64,000 bases of DNA. Source: Oidiodendron maius Zn (Eukaryota; Ascomycota; Leotiomycetes; Myxotrichaceae). Under the pieces are notes generated by a model, which saw only the letters and a list, made by a program, of their open reading frames with translations, ran no database searches and was not told the DNA's origin. The translations under genes were made by a program, and so were the position numbers. Shown here piece after piece: positions 12,507 through 23,851 of the stretch. Location of the stretch: NCBI GenBank assembly GCA_000827325.1, contig KN832889.1:657389-721388 (forward strand), in the 5' to 3' direction. The first letter of the stretch is position 1; every line of letters starts with the position of its first letter.

Positions 12507-15117
12507 TCAATTTTCTGGTTCTCCAGTATAGGGATATGAGAAGTTTGCAAAGACTTCCCGGTCCAGAAAATAACTGCTAAAATCCACCTCATCGCCTAAA
12601 TCCACCTCGTCGCCTCCTATCTCGCTATATGTTCTCTTACTTTGGGTCTGCATTATGCGAGCACTCTGAAGTAGTTCCTCTATGATTACCCTACTCCTTC
12701 TAGCGCCGCTAAAAACCTGCTCAAGTGTGGTAAGGTAGCGGATACATGCGGTCACATCTCTTGTTACATCAGGTGTTTCTGCCTCCGATAATCTAAGGCT
12801 ATAGAAGTGTTAGATACTAGCCCCAGATCGTTGAAAGCGCGGACATACATAATGATCCCGGAGAGAGCTAAGTAATGAGAGCAATAGGCTAGATGATGTG
12901 ATGGCGGAATGTGCTCTCGAATAAGCTCGGCGACTTGTATACAACTCTTTCCTGCATCGAGACATCGGAGATACGATGATTGGTCGAGACATACGCGCGT
13001 GCCATTGGGCGTATTCCGGATCAAAGGGCTAGAAAGATTAGCCCAAGAAGTATACGAAAAGGGGATCACAGCTTACCGGTATAGGTTGATGACACTTCCA
13101 GCATATAGCATATATGATATTATGCTCATTTTCAGATGAGGAGACTCAGAGGTAGGGTTGATAGCAGAGAATTTGACAGAGTCTGGAAGGCTGCAGAGCC
13201 ACTCTGCCAATTCCTCATCCAACCGTTGGACGAGTTTGCGAATCTTGACCCTTGCCCTTTTCGCCCCGAGCCTGTCTCGCATCCTCTTCATCTTCAGGGA
13301 ACTCATTGACCGGACGATTTTCCTTGAGATCTGACAGAGTCGCGAAAATACAACAAATCCGGTGAGAAGGGTTGTTTTGGAGTGAGATAATAGAGGACCT
13401 TTACCATGTACCTGCAGATCTTCATCATCGATGTCTCGGGGTAGTTCGCAGTCGCAATCTTCATCATCGATACCCATTGGCCGACCCAAGCAGGTAGAGA
13501 GTACACTAATTTGAGTTAGTTCGACTTACTGGGACTGTCACATATACCTCAACTTACTGGTCCAACCCATAAATACTCCACCAGATCCTTCGGTAGTGTT
13601 CTTCCTTTAGAAGGTCACCAGTTCCGCGTGCAGGAGATCGCTATATAAGTCAGTCTGAAGGAGCTCTAAGAATGTTGAGGAGGTTATTGCTTTTAGCTTA
13701 CGTGTAATCCGAGGTCCTGAGCTGCGCGGACAGCTTGCCCAGCAAATTTCCAACTTTGAGCGAGGGTGTTCCAACCGGCAGAGCACATTGATAAGAGAGA
13801 AAGACACTGTACTTGTTCGATGTTGCCTTCTCCCGTAGATGAGTAATGTAGTAGGATTGCATTCTCATAGAACTTTAAACCAGTAAACGTAGACGTGGTT
13901 CCTTGTTCCCGAGGAAGCAACCCAGAAGCACATGCACAGACTGCAAAGAAAACAGATAAAAATCCGGCATCAGCAGAATCACAGTGCCTCGCGTTGACCA
14001 GGAGGTTATAGCGTTGCAAGAAGTGTGATTTATGCAGTACAGGAAATGTGCAGTGTAGTTGTTCAAAGTAGATGTTAATAAGCAAGTCCGAGACATAACG
14101 AGGCGGTCGAGGCAGCTGGCTGGCTTCCGGAAGATGGGGTAACCTGGGCCAAGTCTTGCCCCAAGAGAACCAAGGTAATTCAAGGATATCAAGGTTCGCA
14201 TCTCCTGGAGATGCGTGAGGTTCCAACGGACTGCCCATCTCACTTGGGTCTAGGCTCCTCAAGGCTTCCACCATGACCATGGTGCTGGTGCCGCCCACAA
14301 ATCTAGCAAATTAGCTTGGTGTAACTGTAGTAGTTAGAATGTAGACAAACCTGGGCTTTCCATAGGAGTCAACCGTTATGATATGGTCAGGTGCGGCCTT
14401 TTCGGTATCATCGGGCAAGTGCTCGTCTTCATCTCCATTGTCGCCAACATCTCCACCGCCACTACCACCGTCATCATCACCATCTTCACCATCATCGTAC
14501 TCCTCATTCTCTGGTTGTCGCGGTCTGCTGCTGCAAATTTCATCATATTGATCTGGAGGTAGACAGGCTGTTATTGGAGGCGCTTCTGTGTTGCGTGGGT
14601 GAAACGGCTCATGGATTGCATCGGGAGGTACAAGATCAGGTGACGGCAGTGAAGTATTGATGGGCATCTCAGGTAGAATTATCGACATACCCTGGCCCGC
14701 AGCGGCTTGTCTAAAGGTGTGCAGGCCCTCAACTGTCGTGGCAAATGAGTCCATTATCGTCTTCATCTGTTCGCAAACCACCTCCATCTGCTGGCACCTT
14801 GCCTCGAGCTTGGCGGTAAGCCTTGAGGATAAGCTTGCGTATCTTGCGGCATACAGAATGCAACTTACTGGCGACTTGTAGAGGCATTGTCGTTGCTCTC
14901 GGGGTACTCGCACACCCGATTCCGGGTCTGGCAAGACTTACACACATCCCTGCCGTCACATTTCCGCTGCATCTCCCGTATCAGGAACTTGCTCAGCAGC
15001 CGGGGCGCAGTGGCCTACCTTCTTCGTACGGCATTCTAGACAAGCGCGCCAAACTCTGGTTGTAGCCTTCTCTATCGAGTCGCCCCCAAGCAAGACATCG
15101 TTAGAGTGGGGAGGCAT
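12507..15117 (-). CDS. Zn2Cys6 transcription factor, XlnR-like with fungal_trans domain
   Basis: Eight exons on the minus strand: 15117-15019, 14966-14869, 14821-14351, 14302-13702, 13640-13558, 13505-13077, 13028-12849 and 12798-12507. All join in frame to give 750 aa. The first intron splits the zinc cluster; splicing restores Cys26-x2-Cys29-x6-Cys36-x5-Cys42-x2-Cys45-x6-Cys52. Next come a coiled-coil-like dimerisation stretch and a very acidic Asp/Gly linker (about residues 160-200). The fungal_trans middle homology region starts at RFVGGTS (about 223), with signatures YFEQLHCTFPVLH, AQDLGLHRSP, RRIWWSIYGLD, CLGRPMGI, NLYRPLIRN and HHLAYCSHYL. The frames look broken until these introns are removed; then the gene is intact. 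It probably binds CGG-type sites. It is head-to-head with the aldolase gene at 16774, which makes that gene a candidate target. Confidence 0.88.
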
Positions 15118-16600
15118 GGCGAAATTGTAGCTAGAATTGCCACTCGCCGGCCTTCCAGTGCCACTGTGAAGATACAGGTACCGTTAAGAGGCGGTAGGAT
15201 AGTCTATATATTCCCGTCGTGCTATCTCCTGGTTCTTATGGGCTCGAGCGATGCGTGACTTGGAAGAGTTGTCGATGAAGAAGCGATTGCTGCAGGTCCA
15301 TTTATTGGTCCGGGCGGATGCGGGATTCAGGAATGGGTGAATGTGGGGGATGAGCGGATAAGGGGTGACCATGTGTCGCACTCAAGGGGGGCCATCTAGA
15401 TAGAGCCTCTCATTTACAGGAGCCTATGGCCCACTGGGAGATAAACGCCGGGGTCTGTCTCGGTGCTGACTAGTTGAGGGGTCATCTCCGCTGCTTAGGG
15501 AACTCCTGGAGTTGCCACTTCTGCACTGTAGGATGACGTAGTACAAGCAGCCGGGCCTAGGGATCTAGGAATTGTTGTCCACAAAAGCTTTCTCACTTGA
15601 TTATCATATGAATGGGCGTCGAAACTCTATCCTGCTCAACGATCCCCCAACCGCAGCTCCAACGACCCTAAAACGGCTTCCAGATATGCTAGCTAGTGGC
15701 TAATGGCAAATAATCCTCGTGGAATCAATGTTCGACGCTCTTCGTCTAATTTATGTTCGTCATGACAGTAGGGTGCTAAATAAGGGCGCCCGGAAGAGCT
15801 CCGTCCGCTGGCGCTGTCAACTCCATCAAAGCGGATTATGTTGCCTCCGTCATACTCCGTATTACGTACTACAATGTAAACTGCTGATCTTCCTGGGGCA
15901 TCAGTTTCTACGTCCTTCGCGGATTTAAAATAGATAGAGGAGGTTAATTTACGGGCTGGAATCGTTCTTGAATCTGTAGCATGGAGGTACTTGTCGTGCT
16001 TCGTCGACGTGACGGTAAGTGAACCGTCATCGTGGTGAATAGTATGGTAAAATCACTCTCATATCTCGGAATAGAGACAGCATAGAAGTAGCACAGAAAC
16101 CGCTCTTGATGATCTGTCTTTTAACATACCAATTGTAAAACTCACACTTACCGACACCTCCCAAACAACTGAGCGGGTCTCTCATGATAACAATTAGGTG
16201 ATCCAAGAAGCACCTCAAAGGAATTAACTCTTCAGCTCTCCAGCATCCTAGGCTAGTCCAATATATGTTAGGCATCTAGGAGACGACAACCAGAGACCAC
16301 TGCATCTATGTGGGTAGGTAGTTAGCCAAAGGCTGTTTAACACCCTACAGTGACCACTATTTGGCTGTCCCAGAAGTTACGTCCTTCAGGGGCCCGGTCG
16401 GTAATTATAATAGAGATGGATTTGGAGCGTTCACAATGCCTCCAGGCGCATATAAATGGTCACAACTACGCCCATCTTAGGTATCCAATTCAATCCAGTT
16501 GCATTCGACGGTATATTTCTTAGTAATATCCACTCCAAACAACCCATCAAGGCAAATTTCAACACCCACAAGGTGATATGGGGCATTTTTTCCATGGGAG
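15118..16600. other. Divergent intergenic region between regulator and aldolase
   Basis: No gene is supported. Two short frames, 15184-15381 and 16027-16275 (minus), have no family resemblance. The region carries the promoters of both neighbours; the most structured element is the palindrome at 16601-16630. Confidence 0.5.
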
Positions 16601-16630
16601 GCGGAACTCTTCCGCCGGCAAGAGTTCCGC
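16601..16630. promoter_or_regulatory. Candidate Zn2Cys6 operator: 11-bp inverted repeat with CGG/CCG half-sites
   Basis: The arms gcggaactctt and aagagttccgc are perfect inverted repeats around an 8-bp centre (ccgccggc). Two overlapping half-site pairs result: CGG-N7-CCG (16602-16614) and CGG-N8-CCG (16616-16629). CGG/CCG inverted pairs with fixed spacing are the classical target form of Zn2Cys6 dimers. The site lies about 145 bp upstream of the aldolase ATG and 1.5 kb from the Zn2Cys6 gene start. The regulator assignment is inference. Confidence 0.5.
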
Positions 16631-16773
16631 CGGCACGCATATCCCGTTTGTTGGCCCGATGACTTTGCCATACTTCTTAATTCCCGCTCTTCCTTCTTAG
16701 AACACGTGTGAAAGCTGAATTCCTGGAACCTTAACCGAAAACCAAACCAAAAAAAAACATTCCTAGAGCTATC

Positions 16774-17972
16774 ATGAGCAACTTCCCCAGCGGTATCGTT
16801 GATTCCAGCGGAAAGACCCGCTTCCGCGCGGCCCTCGACCGTGCTCAGCAGGGCGGAGCTCCTTGTGTAGGGCAATGGCTGGAGTTCCCTGGTTTCACAT
16901 TAGCAAAGACAGTTGCTAGTTTAGGATCAGACGTATGTATACTGTTCGTGGCTAACGCGGGAAACCCGAGTTGCACAAGTTGCTTGCCAATGTTTTTATT
17001 TTTTAATTTTTTTTTTTCATGTGCATTTTGCTGATAGATCTAGTGGGTCTTGATCGACTGTGAACATGGCAATATTAGCGATAACGATATGTATTTGGCA
17101 ATTGGTGCCATTACTTCCGCTGGATCATCACCAATTGTTCGGGTCGCAGCGGGCGAATTGTGGCTAATAAAGCGAGCTTTGGATGCCGGTGCACATGGAA
17201 TCATGATTCCCATGTGTGAGACAGGGGTGTGTGATTCTACCTGTCCGACGTATAGCTGACTAGCCTTCGCATGTTTATTTCTAACGGTAATATAGGAAGA
17301 AGCCGCTGCTATCGTTGCTGCAATGAAATACCCCTCCAAGAGGTGGCCGCAGGGTATTCGTGGAGCTGGAGCTATGTTTGCGCCTGCAAATTTTAATCAG
17401 GATGGTCGCCAATATTTGGATACGGCTAACAATAATGTCCTTGTCATCGTCCAGATAGAAACAAGGAAGGCCGTTGAAAATGTCGATGACATTGCCGCCA
17501 CAGACGGTGTTGGTAAGCTTGACAATCTGCTGCTTCTAAATATTTGCCTGATCACTACGCAAGCTGACTATGAGGTGCAGATGCGCTTTTCATTGGTCCT
17601 AACGACCTCGCATCCTCTATGGGATACTTTGCATTCGACCATGCGAAGGTCCCCGAAGTACAGGAGGCCAGTGCAAGAATTCTTAAAGCAGCCAAATCGG
17701 CCGGTAAATTTGCCGGCCATTTCGCTTTGAGTTCAGAGGTTGCTGCACAGAAGTCTAAGGAAGGCTTTGACTTTATGAACTGTGGCGCTGATATAGTTGC
17801 CTTGACCACTTGGATGACTACGGAGATGGGAAACCTTAACAACTTATTAGGGTCCGGTACACATCAGACAAATGGCATTATAACAAATGGCCACGCCGAC
17901 AGTGAGACGAGGGATGTTAAAAACGGGGTATTAACAGCTGCACCACGACACCGCGTGGAAAATTCCACCTAG
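16774..17972 (+). CDS. HpcH/HpaI-family aldolase, macrophomate-synthase-like
   Basis: Four exons, 16774-16932, 17044-17226, 17296-17512 and 17581-17972, 316 aa, all in frame. It is a TIM-barrel class II (metal, pyruvate enolate) aldolase. His61 lies in WVLIDCEHGN, Arg86 in SPIVRVA, metal-ligand Glu169 in VQIET, and metal-ligand Asp195 in IGPNDLASSMGY. GAHGIMIPM marks a barrel strand. These match the active-site set of 2-keto-3-deoxy acid aldolases and of fungal macrophomate synthase, which decarboxylates oxaloacetate and adds the enolate to 2-pyrones. Which of these reactions it performs cannot be told. The C-terminal 40 residues are a divergent tail. It is single-copy in the window and probably cytosolic. 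The divergent Zn2Cys6 gene and the palindrome at 16601-16630 are possible control elements. Confidence 0.9.
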
Positions 17973-18171
17973 TATAAAGATTTTGCTATTGTCTCCCAAC
18001 ATTGAAGAGTATCAATCTCTTCGCATGACTCGCGCAGTAAGAGAAATAGATGATGTCTAAGATTTTACAGAGTAGAATTTTAAAACCTAGAGTAAAATTT
18101 ATGCCCAGTTCCAAGTGTTGTAGCTGAATGAAAAAAAAAAAAAATTGAAAGTATGGTTACAATCTAAGCTT

Positions 18172-18410
18172 ACTTCGGGTCAAAAATTACAATTTTAGCA
18201 TCATTGCAGGCCTGTTGTGTTCGGAAAGCGTCATTGATTCGGCTCATGGCATAGGTCGATGCAGCCAAACGCTTTAAACCCACAACACCTCTATCTAAGA
18301 GATTAATGGCATCCTCAAACACCACGGGGCCGATCTGACCGTGTCCTTAATGGTAAGGTCATCGGCAGTGATATGAAATAGTGGTACGGTGGTGAGTGGT
18401 TTGCTTATAG
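18172..18410 (-). pseudogene. Zinc alcohol dehydrogenase, C-terminal relic
   Basis: On the minus strand the end of a medium-chain (GroES-like) dehydrogenase can be read: VPLFHITADDLTIK.TVR, then FEDAINLLDRGVVGLKRLA, then INDAF..NDAKIVIFDPK and a stop near 18172. The two parts lie in different frames, changing near 18335. No upstream catalytic domain exists in the flanking DNA. The zinc and NAD domains are missing, so this is a host gene remnant of about 75-80 codons. Its pattern resembles the C-terminus of the intact dehydrogenase at 35511-36820 (LTIKGTVRFTP). Confidence 0.7.
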
Positions 18411-19307
18411 TACTAATGCACAGAGCCCTGTAAATGTATAACGTTGAGGATAATATTATATAGAATCCACTAAGACGGAAAACCATTATTGACATTAGCA
18501 TTTGTAGTAACTAGTAATGTAGCTTAATTGGGGTGACATTTGGCCACGTGAAAAAGGCTCGAGTGAATAGGTGGCATTCTGATTAAGGAATAACTACCTA
18601 GATTAAATGACTCTAGATGTTAATCTACCCATAAATTTTCTCATCCTGCATGATATCTATACTGACTTGACTTTGTGTTTTCGGGGGCTCACAGCTCGGA
18701 TCGGATGGGTCGGGTCGGGTCGGGTCTTGCACCTTCTAGGCTATATTATTATCTGGCTATCCGATGCCGCATTCTGATATTCCATCTTCAACTCCGTCCT
18801 CCAATCTAGGCTTCTCACTAGTCATCTGCATAGCCAAGACAGGGTTGGGTGGAGCTTGATATACAATCTAGGAAGAAGATAAGGAGAAGGCTTTAGGAAT
18901 TGTGTGAAGTCCGCCTCAGTAAAACCAAGACATCCACGACATCCACGGCATTGAAGACCGGCAGACAACATCAGAGCCTTTCAGATTCTGGCTATTATAA
19001 TATGCCCCCCAGCTTAGCTACCCATAGTGGTTCCTCTAAGATTCAAAGATGATAGCTACGAAATCTCAGCCCTGAAAATGGTGTGGTTTTATCCCCTTTC
19101 TCTGTGACCATGCCCTGGAAAAATGCGGCATTTGGCGACTCTTTATATTACTTATTTCGGGAGCACCGAGTGTACAAACATAGCGACTTGGGGTTAGAAT
19201 ATCCATATTATCGAGGAAGAGTCTGGGGCTGCGGTGGAAGAGTGGATACTGACCGGACGGAGGCTGTGGCATTAGAGTTATAAAATAAATCGCAGGGACA
19301 CCCAAAC
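18411..19307. other. Intergenic, with a GGGTC microsatellite
   Basis: No gene is supported. A short tandem ggtcg run lies at about 18705-18726. The rest is unremarkable. Confidence 0.45.
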
Positions 19308-20742
19308 TCATACATCCACCTCCCGGACTTGATAGCTGAACATTTGATTCGAAGGGACACTATTCTTGTCATTTATCTTCTTTGCTGCTTCTCGTCCACT
19401 CCCTGGCACACGGTACTCGAACTTCTTTCCTGGTGCTGGTGTCCGTCCATCGGGCATACGATGTGGATAAGGGAGGTATTCTGGCAACAACCCGAGCTGG
19501 ATCAAGGCTGTCGTCTGGTCCCAGGCAATATGCTCGTGATACAGACGGTCGCCTCGGATGTTAACAACTGCCGTGAAGGGAATTTCTACTTTCAGACCTG
19601 TTGCAGGAATGCCAGGCAGTCTGTGAATGCAAGTCTCATTAGCTACCGCCAAGGACAACACTGCTCCTGCTTGGGGGAACTGGAGCAACCTACAACCAAT
19701 CGATTTGCATATCATGTGTAAATTTGTAAAGGAATTCGTCAATGACTCGGTCAATCCCGACTGTGCGACTAATCAGTTCCATCTGCGTGTCCTCAGGATT
19801 CTGGAAGACAAAATGGTGCTGGTAGAAGTCAGACAAGCGGTCACGCCCAATGCCACCAGTTAACTGCAACGGTTACAAATTAGCCACGGGAGACAAAGCG
19901 AGGATGTCTGCTTCAGAAAACGGATACAAACGTACTGTGGGGATATGGTTTACATACGGCTCCTGGACCATGGTAGCCATGGTGTGAGGGACGGAGCGAG
20001 CTTCAAACTCATAATACGTATGTTCTTCCCAGATGGCTTCGAGATCAAAGTAGGGGCCATCCATGCGATCCTTCAGAAAGGTGAGGTTGCGAGTGTGCGA
20101 GACACCTTCGTTGGAGTAGTTGAATTGGTCTTGGAATGGCGATGCGAACAAGAATGATTCGGCCTCGGGATAGTGGTAGACTGGGAAATCCTTCTGCCTC
20201 GCAGGCTTCTCCTTCGCTGCTCCGGCGAGATGCCGTAGGGTTGGGATAGGAGCTTGGGGGAGGGACGTTGCTGTGGCCGCATCGCCATATACCACAGCGC
20301 CAACAAATTGGGGGTGGGCGGGGAGGCTCGACACAACGTGTGACCACAGCTCTGGGTCGTAAGCTGCGCAAGAATTCAATCAGCAAACCATTCCAGTAGG
20401 GCATTGAGGCAAGTTCATACCAACCAACCCAACTTGGCCCTTGGGTTGGCATTTCTCGGATTGTGACAGCCCCTGAAGTGCCACACTGATGGGATCATGA
20501 CCATCAGCCCAGGCCTCGGCACGCAGCTCAATGACAGTGTATCCTTCTTCAGCCCACTTCATGGGAGGTGCCGGGATACCATCTTCAATGGCTACACCGA
20601 TGGACGATTTGGTCGCTGTTAATACTACCAGGCCTGGGCCATGGCCACGCCTCGATAGCGGCTGTAACAACGAAATTCCAGGACCCATTTCCACCAACTG
20701 TATCGTTGGCAAAGGAACTGGAGCCTCTTCGATTGGTGTCAT
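19308..20742 (-). CDS. Dienelactone-hydrolase-like / SnoaL-like two-domain protein
   Basis: Four exons on the minus strand, 20742-20421, 20363-19936, 19863-19694 and 19620-19308, joining in frame to 410 aa. The N-terminal half (to about 240) resembles the dienelactone-hydrolase-like fold (PGLVVLTATKSSIG.., EEGYTVIEL, VGLVAYDPELW, VGAVVYGD). I see no G-x-C/S-x-G nucleophile elbow, so this half is probably not a working hydrolase. The C-terminal half is an NTF2/SnoaL-like cone: SDFYQHHFVFQNP, SRTVGIDRVIDEF, then PATGLKVEIPFTAVVNI and DRLYHEHIAWDQ. SnoaL-like folds catalyse polyketide cyclisation or degradation steps, but many family members have unknown roles. No targeting signal is seen, so it is probably cytosolic. 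Its promoter side faces the MULE insertion. Confidence 0.82.
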
Positions 20743-20991
20743 ATTGATTATAGGGCGTTGAAACGATTACTGAAGTCAACCCGAAGATTTTAATCTCCGC
20801 ATGGAGGTAACAGAGGAGGCAAGTTGATTACCTCCCGAGTAGATTTGGAAGAGATAATCAATTGATATTATAGATGAAGATGATTCGCTATTCTACCCTT
20901 GGTACCATGATATTGCTACCCACATTTTTACACAGCCTTGCATTGTAATCAGATCCGGCGGAGCTCTTCCATGGCCCTGTGGCATCGGCTA

Positions 20992-21186
20992 GGCTCGTAT
21001 TACATCCACATACCAGCGCTTATGTAAAATCCACATACCGGTTGATCAATTACCCCTTTCAGCCTATATTAGTGGGGTTACCCCTTTTGGACAGCTGGTA
21101 TGTGGATATAACTAGCGCATCCCTTTACGGTTAGTATAACCTCCCTTTACCTGGACGCGTATTTACTAAACATAGGCTCCTAATAG
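20992..21186 (+). repeat. Left terminal inverted repeat of the MULE
   Basis: 195 bp, matching the reverse complement of 23852-24046 throughout by eye. The motif atccacatacc occurs at 21004-21014 and 21029-21039, and inverted at 21097-21107. These are candidate transposase-binding sites. Confidence 0.93.
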
Positions 21187-21227
21187 CCCTGAATCTAATG
21201 ATTATAACGCCTACCTAATTAAACTAA

Positions 21228-23783
21228 TTAAACCACCTGCCAGGTAGTGAACTTATAACACTCTTGAGCCTCAACCTCAGCTGCAGCCTGGTTATGAAGA
21301 CCCTGAACACCACGCTCTGCACTAAACCCTCCATGCCTATTAAACTCAGCCTCCTCCTGTATTTCAACCTCAATTGTCTCTTGCATATCCCAGTCTAGAT
21401 AAGCTTCAACCTCTCCATCAGTCCACTTAGCCCTACCCTCAAGGAACGTCTCTGTCTCTAGGTCTAGTCTCCTAAACCCTAAATACCGACGATTCTCATT
21501 TAACCAGGCCTTTGAGTACTGCTCTAGCCCTCGTGCAGTGCGATATTGAGCTGGCTGGACGTCTGGATGAGCTCTAAGCCAGTCCTCTTTCTCAGCTATA
21601 TAACGTTTATGAATAAGCTCAGGTCGGTGTGGCCAAATTGGACGAGTATCCACCAATTCAGGGTCAGGTTGTATAGCTGATTCAGGGCTAGGGCTTAGAC
21701 TGGGCAGTGGTTCAGGGCTAGGCTGAGTGGTCGGTTCGGCACCAAGCTCAGCCCTTAAGTTGCGTATATTAACTGGGCACCTAATACTAGCCTTATTATG
21801 GCCAATACCACGGCATAAACCACACCTGCGTAGCCGAGGCTCTGATGCCTCCCATCCAGAGGGAATCCTTCTAGTGCTATGAGTCCTACTAGAAGCAGAT
21901 GGTGTGTAGGTGATAACACGCAGAGGCTCAAGAAGGGGCTCAGGCAAGCCTGAGTATCGATCCCAGTACCAGTGTGGATGAAAATCATCAGGGAGTAAGG
22001 ATAACTCCTCCTCTCTAATATAGTCAACCCGGTGCGCACATGGCAGGCCAGTAGTAGCTGTAAATACACCAGTGCAGGGCTGTAAGGGCCTCTTAGCACC
22101 AGTATAATTTGAATGAACCTGCCGTAATGCAGTAGTTGTAATATAATTAAAGCATCCATGGTATTGAGCTCGATCAAGGTTTAAAGGGGTCCTTATTCGA
22201 TCCTTGGCTGCATTAGCCTTAATATTCTGGATCTGATTCGCTACAGCCTGTTCGATCGAGAGGAAGGCTGTCAAGAGATCAGCTAGGGCACTAGCCATAT
22301 AGCGCTTAATTGCATAATGTGCTGCTTCAACCCTAATATTATTAATATAGCTAATAACCAAGCTGGTATTATAATACCTACAATGAGGTGACTGTCATTC
22401 CAAAGTGAGTATACTGATTAGTCCAGGCCTGAACTATTGACTCAACTCGGTCTGGCTTTAGCCATGTTGATTTGATATATTCGATACACTCCAGGTGTTC
22501 AGGAGTATCAGAATACTGGATTTCAAACTGAAGCAGTCGAGACTGATATTCAGGGATACTAGGTGATTGAACAATACCTAGCCATGCCTTAAAGAAATCA
22601 TTATAGTCCTCAGCACTAGTAAACTTAGCTTTGCAGTGCTGCTGAACGTTTTTATTAGCATGCCAGAGGCATAGCAATGTATTACATTCCGGGAAGGCCT
22701 TAGAAATAGCATTTCTTAAGGCTTGATCACAATCAGTACTAATTGTACTTGGAATAAGACCGATTGTAGGATGAATTAGGCTATAAAGGGTCTTGATTTT
22801 ACCTAGAGCCCAGTAATATGAGCCCTCAGTTTGATCAGGGAGGAAGGCAAAGGCAATAAAGAAGCTCTTATTATTATGATCAACCCCTATTATACTAGTA
22901 AGCTAGGGAGCTAGTAGAGGGTTAAGAACTAACCAATGATATCCATAAGGGGCATACCAAATCGATTAGTACTGTATGTATTGTCGATTAGAACGACATC
23001 ATGGTGAGACTGAAGGTATTTGATTGATTCAGGGTAGGCCCAGAAGAGGCCCTTTAATCGATCAGTGCCATCTTCCTTTAGGATATCATGCTTAATCCCC
23101 TTAGCCTCAAGGTGCTGGGCTAGTGCCTCAGTTGAAGAGTAGCCCTGGCGTATATCTCGACGAATTTGGGAGGCCTGGTTATAAATATCCTGTGGTAGAA
23201 GTGGTGTTTCAGGGACTAAGCCTCGGAGATAAGTTATGGTTTGCCGTGGCTGGACACCTAATAACCCTTAGTTTAGCACCCTAATTAGAACACTAGACTT
23301 ACCAGCTGAGAAGAGGTTACGGGCTGCATTTTGAGCTTCAACTGGAAGCCTGCGATGTGAAGGGTGGGCAGCAGGGCTCTGGCTAGGAGGGTGATTATGA
23401 ACCGAGAACCTAGTTTCAGGGCGATATTTAACCTCCCACTCAGAGCTAAGGGTCTCTACTGCAACTACTTGAAATAGGCACCCTGTACCACGTGATTGAG
23501 TATCCCGAATACGCTCAGGTCGAGGTTCAGGCTTAGGGATAGGGTGGCGATCACAGGCATAAAACACCTTTTGTCGTCCGTTGCGCATCCGTATACTTCT
23601 AGTTGTAGTAAAGGCATAACCCCGTGGCTTCGACCAGCTCTGAATAGCCTCAAAAAGGGCTTCTTTAGAGGGGTAGGTGGCTAGGGGTGGCAGGGATAAC
23701 GCGTCAGACGCGCTGGTCAAGGGTTGTGATAGTGGTGGTTGAGAAAAGGGGTCAGAAACGTTGAATTGGCTGAATTGATCCAT
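21228..23783 (-). pseudogene. MULE transposase (Hop-like) with C-terminal zinc knuckle, one stop codon
   Basis: Three exons: 23783-22934, 22886-22382 and 22332-21228. Splicing gttagt..aatag and gtaggt..attag restores an 820-codon frame. Order of parts: a disordered Pro/Ser N-terminus; a FAR1/WRKY-GCM1-like DNA-binding region (YPSKEALFEAIQSW, FYACDRHP, FSVHNHPP); the MULE DDE core (VVLIDNTYSTNRFGMPL with the first Asp, TDCDQALRNAI with the second, and a LCLWHANKNV block); and a CCHC knuckle CGLCRGIGHNKASIRC near residue 590. It ends in a long acidic tail. One TAA (23268-23270, codon 172) interrupts exon 1; a single C-to-T change from CAA would explain it. Otherwise it is open. The start is the first ATG; TTG-initiated upstream codons are not used. 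Confidence 0.9.
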
Positions 23784-23787
23784 TTCA

Positions 23788-23851
23788 GGGCTGTATTCGA
23801 GCTTCAGGAGGGCTGTATTCAAGCTTCAGGAGGGCTGTATTTGATTCAGGA
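23788..23851. repeat. 22-bp tandem repeat in the transposase leader
   Basis: The units gggctgtattcgagcttcag.. at 23788-23809, 23810-23831 (one difference) and a shortened 20-bp third unit 23832-23851 run from the transposase ATG to the inner edge of the right TIR. They occupy the presumed 5' UTR or core promoter. Confidence 0.9.

Noticed and set aside
13308-13403. Intron within exon 6 of the XlnR-like gene
   Set aside because: The read-through stretch (LLTGFVVFSRLCQI) itself matches the family, so it is coding.
16027-16275. 82-codon minus-strand frame
   Set aside because: No convincing similarity or splice partners; left as intergenic.
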